Made by a program: the position numbers and the translations under genes
Shown here: piece after piece, positions 40,101 to 47,930 of the stretch
How the letters are laid out: each line of letters starts with the position of its first letter
How positions within the stretch are numbered: the stretch's first letter is position 1
Assembly (NCBI GenBank): GCA_949126835.1
Contig: OX421499.1
Span: 3,057,553 to 3,121,552 of the forward strand
Reading direction: 5' to 3'
Source of the DNA: Anisus vortex
Lineage: Eukaryota > Mollusca > Gastropoda > Planorbidae
DNA: 64,000 nt
Notes under the pieces: generated by a model
Database searches by the model: none
What the model was told of the DNA's origin: nothing
What the model saw: the letters and a program-made list of their open reading frames with translations, nothing else

Positions 40101-40798
40101 TGCCGCCTCTCGTGGTGGGCCAGACTGGGGGAAATAACAGTTACGGTGGTGGAATAGTGTACGGTGGTGGTCAAGGCTATAATGGACTGCAGAATGGACT
40201 TTCGAATGGGCTAGCTGTTAACCACAGCGGCTCTATAGCTAACAACGACATGAATGGATGTAACAGAGGCAGAACAAGCATCGGTAGCAGTTACAGCAGC
40301 GGAGGTAGTCAAAGCAGCTTTCCGGAAAGCCCCATCCACGGAAACGCCCCGGCCAACATTTCGTACATTCATAGCCCGCAGCAGTACTCAAGGTTTGGAG
40401 ATGGTCCAACAAGGGCCCCTCCTCCTCCCCCGTATGCCGTGGGGACCCCTGGGAGCGTTTCCGGAGGCAGTAGCCACAGCAGCCCTGCCCATCGCCAGAA
40501 TGAGAACTATGCCTACCTCCTGCAGCACAGCAACCAGTCCAGTCCAGCTCACAGTGTTTTCTCCAGCATGGACAACTCGGCCGGCAGACTGTCTTACGGT
40601 AGCGTGAACTCCCCTCACCACGGCAACAGGCAGGCAGGGTCGCAGGCCTACAATGGGAGCTCACATCACGGCCCACCGATATCTCCACAGCTTGGCCCCC
40701 CACCCCCACTTCCTCAGAGGCCGGCCTCACACTTTGCATCTTTGGGTGGCCAGCCCCCGACATTACCGCATAAGTCCTACCACATTACAGATCTATAA
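3910..40798 (+). CDS. jub: Ajuba/LIMD1/WTIP-family LIM protein, 3' part of gene (7 exons in window)
   Basis: Spliced gene whose visible exons (3910-4011, 33005-33072, 34170-34232, 35136-35266, 36152-36203, 37454-37522, 39851-40798) join in phase to give about 477 residues. They form three LIM zinc-binding domains, each with the CX2C...HX2CX2CX2C...CX2(C/D/H) pattern, then a tail of about 285 residues. Stretches such as [18 protein letters not shown]-like [38 protein letters not shown] and CYHCEDCG identify the Ajuba/LIMD1/WTIP branch rather than zyxin/LPP. Known family role: adaptors at adherens junctions that also enter the nucleus, bind Warts/LATS kinases to restrain Hippo signalling, and act in Snail and P-body functions. 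The pre-LIM N-terminus is outside the window. The tail is odd: known vertebrate members end soon after LIM3. The gene converges on a TOX-like gene. Confidence 0.93.
4134..4623. repeat. 35-bp minisatellite, 14 uniform copies
   Basis: Exactly 490 bp, with 14 copies that look identical of a unit starting ACATAACACAGCAATTCC. It lies 122 bp after the first LIM1 exon. 35 is not a multiple of three, so a single long frame cycles through all three readings of the unit. Confidence 0.97.
4624..5518. other. Intron sequence with short TG repeats
   Basis: AT-rich; GTGTGT runs near 4750 and 4895. No gene seen. Confidence 0.45.
5519..5876. repeat. 37-bp minisatellite
   Basis: About 9.7 copies of a unit beginning TATTTGAGAGTTGATATTTT with a few substitutions (GTTGGTG/GTTGATG/GTTGCTG). 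Confidence 0.95.
6247..6446. repeat. TA-rich and TCTATA microsatellite
   Basis: CT run, then long TA dinucleotide run, then TATATGTG/TATATC compound repeats. Confidence 0.95.
6447..6550 (+). mobile_element. SINE 3' part
   Basis: GCTGGCCACACAATCACC, TAGTATGCCGTGGCCACAG and CTATGGATCAATTTGGTTCG match the tail half of the local SINE family. The head is replaced by the microsatellite. Confidence 0.75.
6841..6985. repeat. GA-rich simple repeat
   Basis: GTGTGT and GAGAGA/AAAGAGAGTG low-complexity purine run. Confidence 0.85.
7410..8144. repeat. 21-bp minisatellite, 35 copies, open in several frames on both strands
   Basis: Exactly 735 bp, 35 units starting ATGAACCACGAGAATATCG and ending TC or CC. 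The T/C variant is scattered irregularly through the array. Because 21 is divisible by three and the unit lacks stops, long frames arise on both strands (heptapeptides [21 protein letters not shown]). There is no promoter, splice or conservation evidence for translation. Confidence 0.96.
8253..8368 (-). mobile_element. SINE fragment, minus strand
   Basis: GCCGGTGAAGCAGCG, CACCAGTTTCTGTGGC and CAGCCGCCTTTACTTTACCC are the reverse complement of the SINE tail and body. Confidence 0.75.
8369..8505 (+). mobile_element. LINE C-terminal fragment, decayed
   Basis: One frame reads [17 protein letters not shown], then [13 protein letters not shown] and a stop. This resembles the C-terminal motif (C..C....E(T/S)x(E/D)HxLFECP) of RNase-H-bearing non-LTR retrotransposons, with Cys residues lost. 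Joined to the SINE fragment. Confidence 0.5.
8786..8991 (-). mobile_element. Short non-autonomous hAT element, 'GGTCGGCAACC' family
   Basis: Ends CAGTGGTCGGCAACCT and ATGTTGCCGACCAATG, internal sequence in reverse orientation to the copies at 10062, 21762, 29316 and 33361. Target duplication not convincing here. Confidence 0.75.
8992..10061. other. Intron sequence with poly-G/poly-C runs
   Basis: Contains a G run near 9508 and two C runs near 9772-9825. No coding evidence. Confidence 0.45.
10062..10279 (+). mobile_element. Short non-autonomous hAT element
   Basis: CAGGGGTCGGCAACCTTTTG ... CATAGGTTGCCGACCGCTG. The internal GTGCCAACAGCC and GTCTTCCGCGTGCCATTG are shared with sister copies. 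Confidence 0.85.
10548..10700 (-). mobile_element. SINE, minus strand
   Basis: GTGTGGCCAGCACTACG, CAGCCGCCTTTACTTTACTC and, near the end, GGATTCGAACCC (reverse of the B box). Confidence 0.75.
10701..12988. other. Intron sequence, no gene recognised
   Basis: AT-rich with homopolymer C/G/T runs (10845, 11848, 12070). No splice-flanked open segment resembling a known protein. Confidence 0.4.
12989..13036. repeat. Perfect 21-bp inverted repeat (hairpin)
   Basis: Arms 12989-13009 and 13016-13036 are perfect reverse complements beginning CAGTCCACCAAATTACTGC, with a six-base loop TACTAG. RNA from either strand would fold to a perfect 21-bp stem. Confidence 0.9.
13086..13386. repeat. Degenerate minisatellite
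   Basis: Repeated GTTGTGTTATAGATGAAATG variants of about 20-27 bp with substitutions and length changes, an old array. Confidence 0.8.
13570..13834 (+). mobile_element. LINE C-terminal fragment
   Basis: Open frame ending [20 protein letters not shown], then [20 protein letters not shown], and TAA at 13832-13834. The pattern (C)x2C...YHxLLEC...R.KY is the zinc-binding C-terminus of non-LTR retrotransposon proteins. The first Cys of the pair is Tyr here. There is no upstream RT, so the copy is 5' truncated. Confidence 0.65.
13835..16308. other. AT-rich intron segment with possible old coding islands on minus strand
   Basis: Mostly very AT-rich. Two to three minus-strand islands (about 14930-14820, 14755-14640, 14572-14440) read as acidic or proline-rich peptide fragments (for example [20 protein letters not shown]) next to AG/GT-like sites, but frames do not join cleanly. 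Possibly a decayed transposase or host gene piece. Confidence 0.3.
16309..16460 (+). mobile_element. SINE, head and part of body
   Basis: A-box-like GTGGCCGAACGG, B box GGTTCGAATCC, then GCTAGGATTTGTTCCCGGGAC and GTGCTGGCCACACATG. The head is tRNA-like but runs on into the SINE body. Confidence 0.8.
16505..16709. mobile_element. hAT-like element, 'CAGGGGCGAAG' family
   Basis: Left end CAGGGGCGAAGCCAC, right end GTGCATTCGCCCCTG. It shares ends with the element at 31230-32439. Target duplication unclear. Confidence 0.6.
16710..17600. other. Intron sequence with G-run
   Basis: Contains a G run of about 15 at 16851-16866. No gene recognised. Confidence 0.4.
17601..17812 (+). mobile_element. Short non-autonomous hAT element, diverged
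   Basis: CAGTGTGTCGGGCAAG ... GTTTGCCGACCCCTA. Shares GTGTGCCAAAGTAGGATTTC with sister copies. C and G runs interrupt the middle. Confidence 0.7.
17813..20390. other. Intron segment with GC-rich island 18990-19520
   Basis: The flanks are ordinary. The island is CpG-rich and unlike its surroundings, with open stretches on both strands (for example minus-strand [20 protein letters not shown]), but I recognise no family. Possibly a recent repeat or a regulatory element. Confidence 0.3.
20394..20812. repeat. 30-bp minisatellite
   Basis: About 14 copies of a unit beginning GTCTCGGTGTCTTATGTCC with a C/T variant (GTCCC/GTCTC). A few units are 29 bp, which shifts the chance reading frames. Confidence 0.95.
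20813..21761. other. Intron sequence, nothing recognised
   Basis: No coding, RNA or family repeat identified. Confidence 0.4.
21762..21966 (+). mobile_element. Short non-autonomous hAT element with 8-bp target duplication
   Basis: CAGGTGTCGGCAAC ... GGTTGCCGACCCCTG flanked by CTGTATGT and CTGTAAGT (7 of 8). Confidence 0.85.
21967..23824. other. Intron sequence with small SINE scrap
   Basis: A C-run lies near 22561. GTGTGGCCGGCACAATGC at about 23148 is a minus-strand SINE scrap. No gene seen. Confidence 0.4.
23825..24558. repeat. 22-bp minisatellite, about 33 variant copies
   Basis: Unit AGCTTCGCCCCAGTTCTACTCT with drifting variants: GATGTACT in the first half, GACCCAGTTCTAGT in the second. 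Variant blocks are clustered, showing local amplification. Confidence 0.93.
24559..25730. other. Intron sequence with TCTA microsatellite
   Basis: A short AGCTCC repeat at about 24719-24756 and a TCTA/TCTG tetranucleotide array at about 25090-25190. No gene seen. Confidence 0.5.
25731..26088. mobile_element. Non-autonomous hAT element, 'GGTCTCCAAAC' family, perfect 8-bp duplication
   Basis: CAGGGGTCTCCAAAC ... GTTTGGAGACCTCAG, flanked on both sides by ATGTAAAA. Sub-terminal GGGCCGCA/GCGGGCCG motifs are typical of this hAT end type. Confidence 0.92.
26089..28895. other. Intron sequence with C/G runs and two SINE scraps
   Basis: C run at 26215-26234, others near 27405, 27731, 28110 and 28250. 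Minus-strand SINE fragments at about 26800-26873 and 27568-27600. No gene seen. Confidence 0.4.
28896..28976. mobile_element. 73-bp TTAA-flanked MITE, copy 2
   Basis: Same length as 2880-2960 and in the opposite orientation. TTAA both sides, ends CCCTTACAGTCCCGGGCGCG and CGGTACGGGAAGGG. Confidence 0.8.
29316..29528 (+). mobile_element. Short non-autonomous hAT element, perfect 8-bp duplication
   Basis: CAGGGGTCAGCAACC ... GATTGCCGACCCCTCTG, flanked by GACTAGAC on both sides. Confidence 0.92.
29529..30284. other. Pyrimidine-rich intron sequence
   Basis: T-rich with a C run near 30055. Nothing else recognised. Confidence 0.45.
30285..30611. repeat. 13-bp minisatellite
   Basis: Unit ATGTCTTTATGTC with a TTGATG variant and a block of 12-bp units (ATGTCTTATGAC). 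About 25 copies. Confidence 0.95.
31230..32439. mobile_element. hAT-like element carrying a nested LINE
   Basis: CAGGGGCGAAGCGGG at 31230 and GTGACTTCGCCCCTG ending at 32439, flanked by ATTTTAAG and ATTTTATG (7 of 8). The LINE piece at 31357-32347 lies wholly inside. Confidence 0.75.
31357..32347 (-). mobile_element. Non-LTR retrotransposon 3' fragment (RT thumb)
   Basis: Minus strand, 5' truncated at about 32347 within RT. It begins with the catalytic FADDTELY, continues through [52 protein letters not shown] and [18 protein letters not shown] to a stop at 31466. The C-terminal pattern fits the CR1/L2/Rex1-like clade. The 3' end is followed by an ATT-rich microsatellite tail (plus-strand TAATAATAAT about 31357-31385), usual for these LINEs. 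The frame from 32345 to the stop is intact, so the insertion is not very old. Confidence 0.88.
32440..33004. other. Intron end before exon 2
   Basis: AT-rich; ends with a T-rich tract and TTTGCAG acceptor for the exon at 33005. Confidence 0.5.
33005..33072 (+). CDS. jub: Ajuba-like exon: second half of LIM1
   Basis: Acceptor TTTGCAG ends at 33004, and donor GTAAGC follows 33072. It reads [22 protein letters not shown] and completes LIM1 with the terminal CX2D pair. Phase 1 in, phase 0 out. It is reached only after a 29 kb intron, so a gene finder could easily miss this 68-nt exon. Confidence 0.92.
33361..33544 (+). mobile_element. Short non-autonomous hAT element
   Basis: CAGGGGTCGGCAACCTTTTG ... 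GTAGGTTGCCGACCCGTG, flanked by ATCTAGAT / ATCTAAAC (6 of 8). Confidence 0.82.
34170..34232 (+). CDS. jub: Ajuba-like exon: start of LIM2
   Basis: Acceptor TTCATGTAG ends at 34169, donor GTGAGT starts at 34233. It has 21 whole codons, [21 protein letters not shown], with the first CX2C of LIM2. YSGFQQ just before LIM2 is a typical Ajuba-family linker. Confidence 0.92.
34735..34945 (+). mobile_element. Diverged SINE
   Basis: GGTCTTGGGTTTAAACCCTGG corresponds to the B box region. GGTGTCCCTGGGTCTTGGC and AGTAAAGGTGACAGGG match the body with many changes. Confidence 0.5.
35136..35266 (+). CDS. jub: Ajuba-like exon: rest of LIM2
   Basis: Acceptor GAACAG ends at 35135, donor GTAACA follows 35266. 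It reads [16 protein letters not shown]...[11 protein letters not shown]...KIYCVSDYH and completes LIM2 with HX2CX2CX2C and the terminal CX2D. It ends two bases into an Arg codon. Confidence 0.92.
35630..36068. repeat. 27-bp minisatellite, 16 copies
   Basis: 432 bp plus a partial unit. The unit begins ACAAGTCTCTACCCTTTCTG with C/A variants (TTTCTG/TTTATG). In-frame length gives open frames on both strands ([18 protein letters not shown]). It lies in the intron just before the LIM3 exon. Confidence 0.96.
36152..36203 (+). CDS. jub: Ajuba-like exon: start of LIM3
   Basis: Acceptor TATTTCAG ends at 36151, donor GTAAGT starts at 36204. One base completes the split Arg codon, then [17 protein letters not shown] gives the first CX2C of LIM3. 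A 27-bp minisatellite ends only about 85 bp before the acceptor. Confidence 0.92.
36204..37453. other. Intron sequence
   Basis: G-run near 36456. A small hairpin GATACTAT/ATAGTATC near 36634. No other feature. Confidence 0.45.
37454..37522 (+). CDS. jub: Ajuba-like exon: middle of LIM3
   Basis: Acceptor ACTCTAAG ends at 37453, donor GTATGT starts at 37523. It has 23 whole codons, [19 protein letters not shown] then YHCE, which carry the HX2C and following Cys of LIM3. Confidence 0.92.
37523..39850. other. Intron sequence
   Basis: AT-rich; nothing beyond T- and A-runs and a short duplication (GGCCAGCACA..) near 38700. Confidence 0.45.
39851..40798 (+). CDS. jub: Ajuba-like last coding exon: end of LIM3 and long low-complexity tail
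   Basis: Acceptor TTTAAAG ends at 39850. The exon has 315 codons and stops with TAA at 40796-40798. The first 26 residues (DCGLQLTDE...GHLFCHSC) finish LIM3. The rest is a disordered-looking tail rich in Ser, Gly, His, Pro, Asn and Tyr. It contains a PPPPY stretch (about 40421-40435, a PPxY WW-binding consensus), a second proline run [10 protein letters not shown] (about 40694-40723), and ends in ITDL, which fits a class I PDZ ligand (T-X-hydrophobic). Base composition is far more GC-rich than the flanks, as expected of real coding sequence. Human AJUBA, LIMD1 and WTIP have much shorter post-LIM3 ends, so the tail is a lineage feature or an alternative last exon. Confidence 0.88.
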   Translation, partial: DCGLQLTDEADKRCYPLDGHLFCHSCHIARLNAQYPNESFYMDPLTFNIHNRGEVRRGSDASSDAHPSIHQYSAVPMHAGISTVPPLVVGQTGGNNSYGGGIVYGGGQGYNGLQNGLSNGLAVNHSGSIANNDMNGCNRGRTSIGSSYSSGGSQSSFPESPIHGNAPANISYIHSPQQYSRFGDGPTRAPPPPPYAVGTPGSVSGGSSHSSPAHRQNENYAYLLQHSNQSSPAHSVFSSMDNSAGRLSYGSVNSPHHGNRQAGSQAYNGSSHHGPPISPQLGPPPPLPQRPASHFASLGGQPPTLPHKSYHITDL

Positions 40799-42960
40799 GT
40801 TATGTATTCATTTTGAACCAGGCAGTAATGGCTCACCTGACATTTGTTGATATTTAAACAAAAAAATAATCCAAGAATGGCTCCTGGTCAGAGGACTGAT
40901 AGCCGCCTGAATGTTCTAGATTTTTTAATAGATCAATAATCAACCATCACTGTCGAATTCATGTATTTCTAATATCTCATGAAAGTAATTGGTACCTGTA
41001 CATTGTGCTGGCCACACAATAACCCTTGTATACCATGGAAATAGTAAAGGTAAAGTCTCTAGTAACTGCTAGGAAAAGTTATTTGTAAAGACAATTACGA
41101 TATATTTTTTTAATGTTAATATAAATCTCTTATTTTCCTGACAGTAAACAATATTGTTATTTGCTGTGGTAATTCATTTTCTTTTAGTAAGTATATTAAT
41201 GTATTGTGTATAGCCTGGCCACCTATACATCCCTTATTAATGTCATAGGCACCCACCACCCCCCCTTATAAAAAAAGATACTAGTGTGTTTACTTGGAGT
41301 CCTTTGGGGAAAGAACTTAGCATGCCATCACTTGACCACCATGTCCCATAGTTCATTGCTACAGGAAGAATCAAAATATGTGCTTATCTCAGCGTTATAA
41401 AACTTTGTTTATTTTTTTATTTCATTTGTAATGCAAATGTAAGGATAGTCTTCTGTGTATGTTAAAAACAAGAAAAATCATAATACTGTCATTATTTTCC
41501 AGCATAAGAAATTGAATTAATTTCTATATTGTTTCTTTTTTCTTTTAATTTATCATATTGTCATTTGTCCACTTTTTTTAAAAACACATTTCATACAAAT
41601 TACAAACCTCAGGAATTTATGGTCCAACCAGTCATACATATTTTCTTGTGTAAGCATCAATTTCAAAGAAAGATAAAATAATTTTATGAGGATTGACTAT
41701 TTTGTTTGTTTGTTTGTTTTCATCTGGTCTTTAGGCTCCTGGCAGTGATTGGTTGTTTTTTTAGGTGAGCCGGTTCAACTAGATCAGGGATAGGTTGTTT
41801 TGTAGGTCAGCAGGTTTAACTAAATAAAAGAAGGTTCTTAGATAGAAAAAAAAAAAAGTAAGAAAAAAAAAAAAAGTAAGAACCGGACAAATTGTCTCCA
41901 TAGAGCCCTGAGTGATGCAGTAAAGTTTGTTATTTATAGAAATTGGAATGGTTTCTGAAATGTTTCTGTCTCGTGCTTAACTGGCATATCATTTGGGATG
42001 TTCATGCTGTGTAAATACACATAGTTAATATAATATTATCACAGTGTTCATTTTGTATATCGTGTCATCTTATTAGAACATGACTGGAAATGATCTTTAT
42101 ATAGTATCACATCAAAACATGACATCAACGATCTTTAAAACATCAGTTTTATAACATTATATGAATGATCTTTATAAATACTTGTATAGAATTGAATGTC
42201 CACATAATAGCTTTTGATGTATTTTTTTAAAATGATCTTGACATAATGATGAATATTTATTTTTGAAGTCAATCAATCTAAATCCCATCTTCCATTCTCC
42301 CTTCATCTTTGCCCCCCCCCTCTCCATATTTTATAATTTAAAAAAACCTACAGTATGTTTGTGTAATTTAAAAATCAAATTTGTAACATTTGTAATTAAT
42401 CTTGTAATACAGTAGATTAATCCTTTTATTATCATAATAAATAATTGTTTTCAAGTTGTAAAAATTCCATCAGATAATATAGTTAAGAGAAAATGAAAGT
42501 TTAAACCCTGTTTATCAGGTGATGTGATTGGTTGAAAATTGAGCAGCAGACAAATTAAAATGTATGTAAATTTTACAGTAAGTAAAAAAAACTGAATTCA
42601 AATTTCTATAACAAAACCAAACATTGGCATAAATTAAGAAAAAAAGAAATAATCTAACTGCGAGCATTGAATCGATCAATATTTATTGTAAAGTACTGTC
42701 AAGTCAAAGGGATACATTTGTAAATGTGTTAAGGTATTAAAAAAGTTTCTCCTCTACATATGAAGAAGCCACTAATGTTGCTGTTTATAGTTACAAGCTA
42801 GATGTGCTGTTTCCTTTCATCAAATAACGTTGTTGTTTTTTATATTGATCATAAACTCAATTCTTTTCTAGGCTTATGTTTTTGTGTGTTCAGGAAAGCT
42901 TTACTGTTTTTGATGCCGTGTATAAAATCCCAGCATGTAGATTACTACTAATAAATTAAA
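40799..42960 (+). other. Probable 3' UTR of the Ajuba-like gene
   Basis: AT-rich sequence after the stop codon with no coding signal. AATAAA-type signals occur near 41822, 42437 and 42945, so the transcript end cannot be fixed. A small SINE tail fragment lies at about 41000-41055. Confidence 0.4.
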
Positions 42961-44626
42961 ATGTTGTGTGCAGGCCCTTGAAGAATTATTTGTTTGGGTT
43001 GTAATAACAATTCATAGTTTTGCAAACACAATTGATAAAAAAAATAAAAATAACTAATGTTTAAAAAAAACAACACTTTCTCAATAAAAAAAAACAGCTG
43101 CTGTAGTCAATTTATTGATGGAGCATGAAAATATAAATCTATTTACATTCTTGAATTGATCAATAAATCATATTAAAAGATTGTTACCAAAGATGTAAAA
43201 AAATCAAATTAAAAATGTCTTTTATTTCATCTATTTTGTATTAAACATTTAGTATTATATTTTTTTGTTACAAAATTTACTATTCTTCTTGTTTGGTTTT
43301 TTTAAAATTTTATTTGGTAAAGGGAAGTAATTAGTTAAATTTTAAACATCTAATATCAAATGGTATCATATTTCGAGCTAGAAACAAACAATAACTTAAC
43401 AACTTGTCAGAGAAATAAGTAATACAAATCTACATAGCGAAGTATTTCAAAGAAGTACTGGTAGTTGATATTCATTAAATACATACAATATACAGCATAC
43501 TTCATACATAAATTCAAAGAGTAGAGCCAGTGTTTCTCAATTGCTGATTACCAACATAGTATTGGAACACCCAGTAGCAAAAAGAAGAAAAAAAAAAGGT
43601 TCCTAATCCAGGTCAAAAAGCCTTCATGTACCATCACTAGATCTACATAGCCTTCATGTACCATCACTAGATCTACATCAGTATATTTCAGACATATATT
43701 TAAAGCTAAAAAGCTAGCAGCCTTGTGTATAGGTCTTGAAAATTGTGTGAAAATTCATATCTGCAATATGCTACCAATAGGCTAGTATAGGGCAATAACA
43801 TGCTAAGTAGGTCACAAATAGAAGTATATAAAAAAATAAGTAGGTCACAAATAGAAGTTTAAAACAGTAAGTAGGTCACAAATAGAAAAAAGTTGGGAGG
43901 CTCAGGAGTAGAGAACACATTCCTAAATATAAAAAGTACACAAGTTCCAAACATGGTCTTGAGATTTTAAATAATAAAACAAAATAGTGATCCATAACAA
44001 TCCAGCAACGTTCAGTAACATTTACCTTTCATTGAACATACTTGTTTAATTACCTTTATTGGTTTCTTTGCATCTATTCCTTTCATCACAGTTTATTTCC
44101 AGCAACAAAATAGAGAAACATACTAATATTACTATACAAAAAAATCTTTCACACACACAAACAAAATCTACCATTCCCGAATACTTCAAATTTTTTAAAA
44201 TTCTAATCTTTTTGAGGCAGTTAAGGACTTAGAAATTATATTGAAAGACCAGTTTTAATTTAAACAAAATCAACATAAAAAATGTTACCGGGTACTTAAT
44301 GTTTTTAACATTTAATAGCTTTGTTAAGGTTTGTTATCAATTTTGAATGAAATTGTGGAGTAATTTCAAATATCAGTTTTAATTTTTGTGATGGTAGATT
44401 TAGAAATTTGTTTCACTTGTTTTACTACATATATATAAATATATCTGTCTCATCACAATTAACTTAAGTCGTGTCATTTTTGGACATCATTACAATAACA
44501 TTGATCTCGACTGAGGCTTAATTCAACCACAGTCACCATTTTGTTAGTCCTGTTTTATAATTATTGCTTTTTGTAATACTATTTTCTAGGATCTGATTCT
44601 GGCATAGATAGATCACATGTAGACCA
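42961..44626. other. Intergenic DNA with small tandem duplications
   Basis: Two copies of a 30-bp unit (CCTTCATGTACCATCAC..) at about 43618-43677, and three of AGTAGGTCACAAATAGAA at about 43805-43888. No gene seen. Confidence 0.5.
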
Positions 44627-44825
44627 TCGGCCTCGGTGGCTGAGCAGTCGGCTGGCATACCGATGGTCCTGGGTTTGAATCCTGGTGAAGGCTAGGATTT
44701 TTTGTCCCTGCCCTGAGCTGTACCTGACTTTAGTTGGAGTAAAGTAAAGGCAACTGGACATTGTTCTGGCCACACAAACTGTTGATTGCTGCTTCCCTGG
44801 CCCTATGGATCAAAGACAGGATACT
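44627..44825 (+). mobile_element. SINE, near full length
   Basis: Head CCTCGGTGGCTGAGCAG, B box GGTTTGAATCC, GGAGTAAAGTAAAGGCAACTG, and tail CCCTATGGATCAA. Confidence 0.8.
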
Positions 44826-44992
44826 TTACTTTTATAATACCATTATCTAGGATCTGATTCTGGCATAGGATCACAAGCAGACAGCTTTAGTGCCCCGGAA
44901 TTGCAAAGATTTAAAAAAAGAAATTCCAAAAAAATTTTCTGACTCATAACTGGGGAAAAGCATTATAGATACCTTCATAGAGCAGTGTTTCT

Positions 44993-45188
44993 CAAAGTGT
45001 GTGCCGCTGTGTCATGGGGTCTTTACAGGTGTCTTGCAGAGTATTGCTATGGGATTTATGATTATTTCTTGCTTGTTTTAGATTCCATGTAGTCAAAAGA
45101 TGTGCATTGCTTTATCATACGGAAGGACTTCATGATACTTCAATAGTGTTTGGTCATGTGAAAAAAAGTTTACGAACCACTTTTCTGC
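44993..45188. mobile_element. Probable old hAT element
   Basis: CAGTGTTTCTCAAAGTG left end and GTTTACGAACCACTTTTCTG right end resemble diverged hAT termini. Target duplication not evident. Confidence 0.4.
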
Positions 45189-46204
45189 GATGTCATAATT
45201 TTTGGGAAAACCTTTGCTAGATAAGGTCACAATTTGTTAAGAGTATGTATTGCTTCCTAATCCTTATGATGCCCATGCCATAGTATTGTTGCATAAGGCG
45301 TTAAATTGCCCGAGCTTTGGTTGTGGCCAGGACTGCATCAAAAGTGTAGCCAAAATGGAAATTTTGTAATGAATTTAACGCTTTAAAGCTTTTTCTTAAT
45401 TGTGGAAGTTCTTGTCTGCAATGGCTGCAGTCTTGTCTAAATTAAAAATCTTGTATTGTTTCTATTGGAGAAGTTGACATGTTGTCTTGAATCTATTGGA
45501 GAAGTTGACATATTGTTGTCTTCAATCCCTTATGTCTTGTATATACACTTTATTTTAAAATATAAAATCAAAAATAATATATAATATAATAATCCCATCT
45601 CCCAATCTATGCATCCTACATTTACTTGTTATTTTAAAACTATTTTTTATTCATCTTGTGTGTATTATTTATTTATTTATTTGCATCAAAATATAGAATT
45701 TTGAATATTTTATTACTATTAAATACTATTTTCTTTTTTTTTTTCTTTTTAGCCATTCCTTATTATAGTAAATTATTTCCCTTTATTTATGATGAAGATT
45801 TGATTTATTTCCCTTCTGTCTGTACTAATTTGCTGTGTATAAATATTACATGAAAAAAATAAATGTCTCAAATGAATAATATTTTTATTTTATAATCTGA
45901 CATTCTCTTCTCTTGTTGATTGCTTTGAAACAAATAATTGCCTTGTTTTTATTTGTAGTTACACGTCATTTCTAGTTTGTACATAAAAAAAAAAACATTT
46001 TAAATCTGAAAGTTATTTTGGTTTTCCTTGAAGATAAAATATTTTGCTGATATCAAACTAATCTCTTGGTTGTTTTATATATATATATATACACATAAGG
46101 TATGTCTATCTATTATATATATTTTTTTATGATATTCAATCTTTAATATAGCTTTACCATTACTTTGAAGATTATTTTGTTATAATTTAAATTAGTGTCC
46201 TGTC
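45189..46204. other. Intergenic AT-rich DNA
   Basis: No gene recognised. A short 2-copy repeat (CTATTGGAGAAGTTGACAT) near 45462-45508. Confidence 0.45.
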
Positions 46205-46430
46205 TGACCAGATCGATCTATAGGCCCGGTGAAGCAGCGTTCATCAGTTTCTGTGACCACGGCATACTAGGGGTTGTGAGACAAGTACAATGCCCAGCTG
46301 CCTTTAATTTACCCCAACCAAAATCAGGTACCCATCAGAGCTGGGTAGACTTCAGGGGCACCCTCCAGACCCAGGAACCAAGGCTAGCCTTCAGCACATT
46401 TCCAACCCAGTACTTTTAGTACTCCATCTA
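46205..46430 (-). mobile_element. SINE, minus strand, near full length
   Basis: CCGGTGAAGCAGCGTTC, GGCATACTAGGGG, CAGCTGCCTTTAATTTACCCC, GGGTAGACTTCAGGGGCACC. The tRNA-like head is worn. Confidence 0.8.
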
Positions 46431-47330
46431 TAATTTAACAGAATTAGATTTTTATCCTTTGATGTAATAAAAAAACAACTTTTATATACTTATTAATCCC
46501 AGAGCGCTATACTGTTTATACATATAAACTTATTATTATTTTAACATGTCACAGTAAATGTGTTTCATCTGCTATGCTATATCATATAATATCTCATGGA
46601 CGCTGAAAAACAGGAGACTCAATGTCTCAAAACCATGATAGCTTTTCAACTCCATCATACAATTGAAGATAAGGTCAAGGGTCACTCTGTCAGGATACAG
46701 GCTAGGGGATTTCATTGCCTAAGTGTTAAACAGTATGGAACTCGCATTGTCATTGTATTTTTATTTCTTACTGTAAATTCAACTTTTGCACTACAATGAA
46801 TTAGTTTCATGATACCCCAAGCATATTATATAAGTACGCTTTCTTCCCGAGGGGCATGGAATGGGTTGCTTAACAAACAAGGAAAACCATTAACTTAACA
46901 TCATTTAAAACACTAATAGAAATACAGGACTAGACTCAAATTACAGATGAGCATAGGACGCAATAATCATCTAGAATATTGGACCGTCACTGCTAAACAT
47001 AGTATATTGAACAGTAACCATTAACCAAGAACCTATGTCTATGTAGGATATAGAATGATGGTTACATAAAAGAAACTGTCCAAGTTTCTACTATTAGTAA
47101 CAAACATAAAAGTCGTTGATCAGTGTACTATTTTAAAAACAAGAAAAAATTTATGTTGATTTTCTGCTCAAACTAAAGTATTCTTTTTTTGTGACAATCA
47201 AACTATTCACTTTTCATAACTAAACAATGACTTACGGGTAATTTAAACAAAATTTTTTTTTTTACACAAGAATTGAAGTCAGTAAAAAAAAAAACTTCGC
47301 TTTGGAAAAAAAATGTTTTACTCACTATAC

Positions 47331-47930
47331 CAGGGGTCGGGAACCTTTTGATAAAAGTGTGCCTAAGTAGGATTTCTAAATCATTCAGCGCGCCATTAGC
47401 GTGATAGTCAACCTGCTGAAGCCATCTTTAAAATAAAATAATTTATAAGACAATTTATTTAGCACCTTAGCATGGCCTAATTCAAAGGCTTTATAGCTTT
47501 AATAGCTTTATAATAAAACTTTGCAGATGTCAAGATTTTCATTCTAGCAAATGCTAGTCTAGATAATATTACAATTCTAGTTGGATCTCAGTAAGAGATT
47601 AATTTTATAATCTCTAGCGCATGCTAGTCTAGATAGCATTGCTAGATAATCAGATAAACTTGGTAGTTAATGTAATGTTTAAATATGTACATAAAACTTT
47701 ATACATATAATGTTTATATAATTTTTAATGATCTTTTAATGGTTTGATCATTTTAAAGTTATAGATTGTAATTCTTTTATTATTTTATAAAGGAAAAAAA
47801 CAACAATAAATATTAACTCATGAAAACTGGTTAATTATCTCCCTTTGATTGCATAAAAGTTTACCAATTTGAATCTAGTGATGCTAAACAAGTTATGTTT
47901 TGTAATATAACTTATATAATTAATTAATTA
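47331..47930 (+). mobile_element. Longer hAT-related element, right end not found
   Basis: Starts CAGGGGTCGGGAACCTTTTG. Its later part (about 47660-47925, including AATTATCTCCCTTTG and TTTTGTAATATAAC) is clearly related to 62895-63143 inside the hAT element at 62407-63425. Confidence 0.6.

Noticed and set aside
3910..40798. Zyxin, LPP or TRIP6 orthologue (suggested by the ITDL end)
   Set aside because: LIM sequences match the Ajuba/LIMD1/WTIP branch throughout ([23 protein letters not shown]). The end motif alone is too short to outweigh this.
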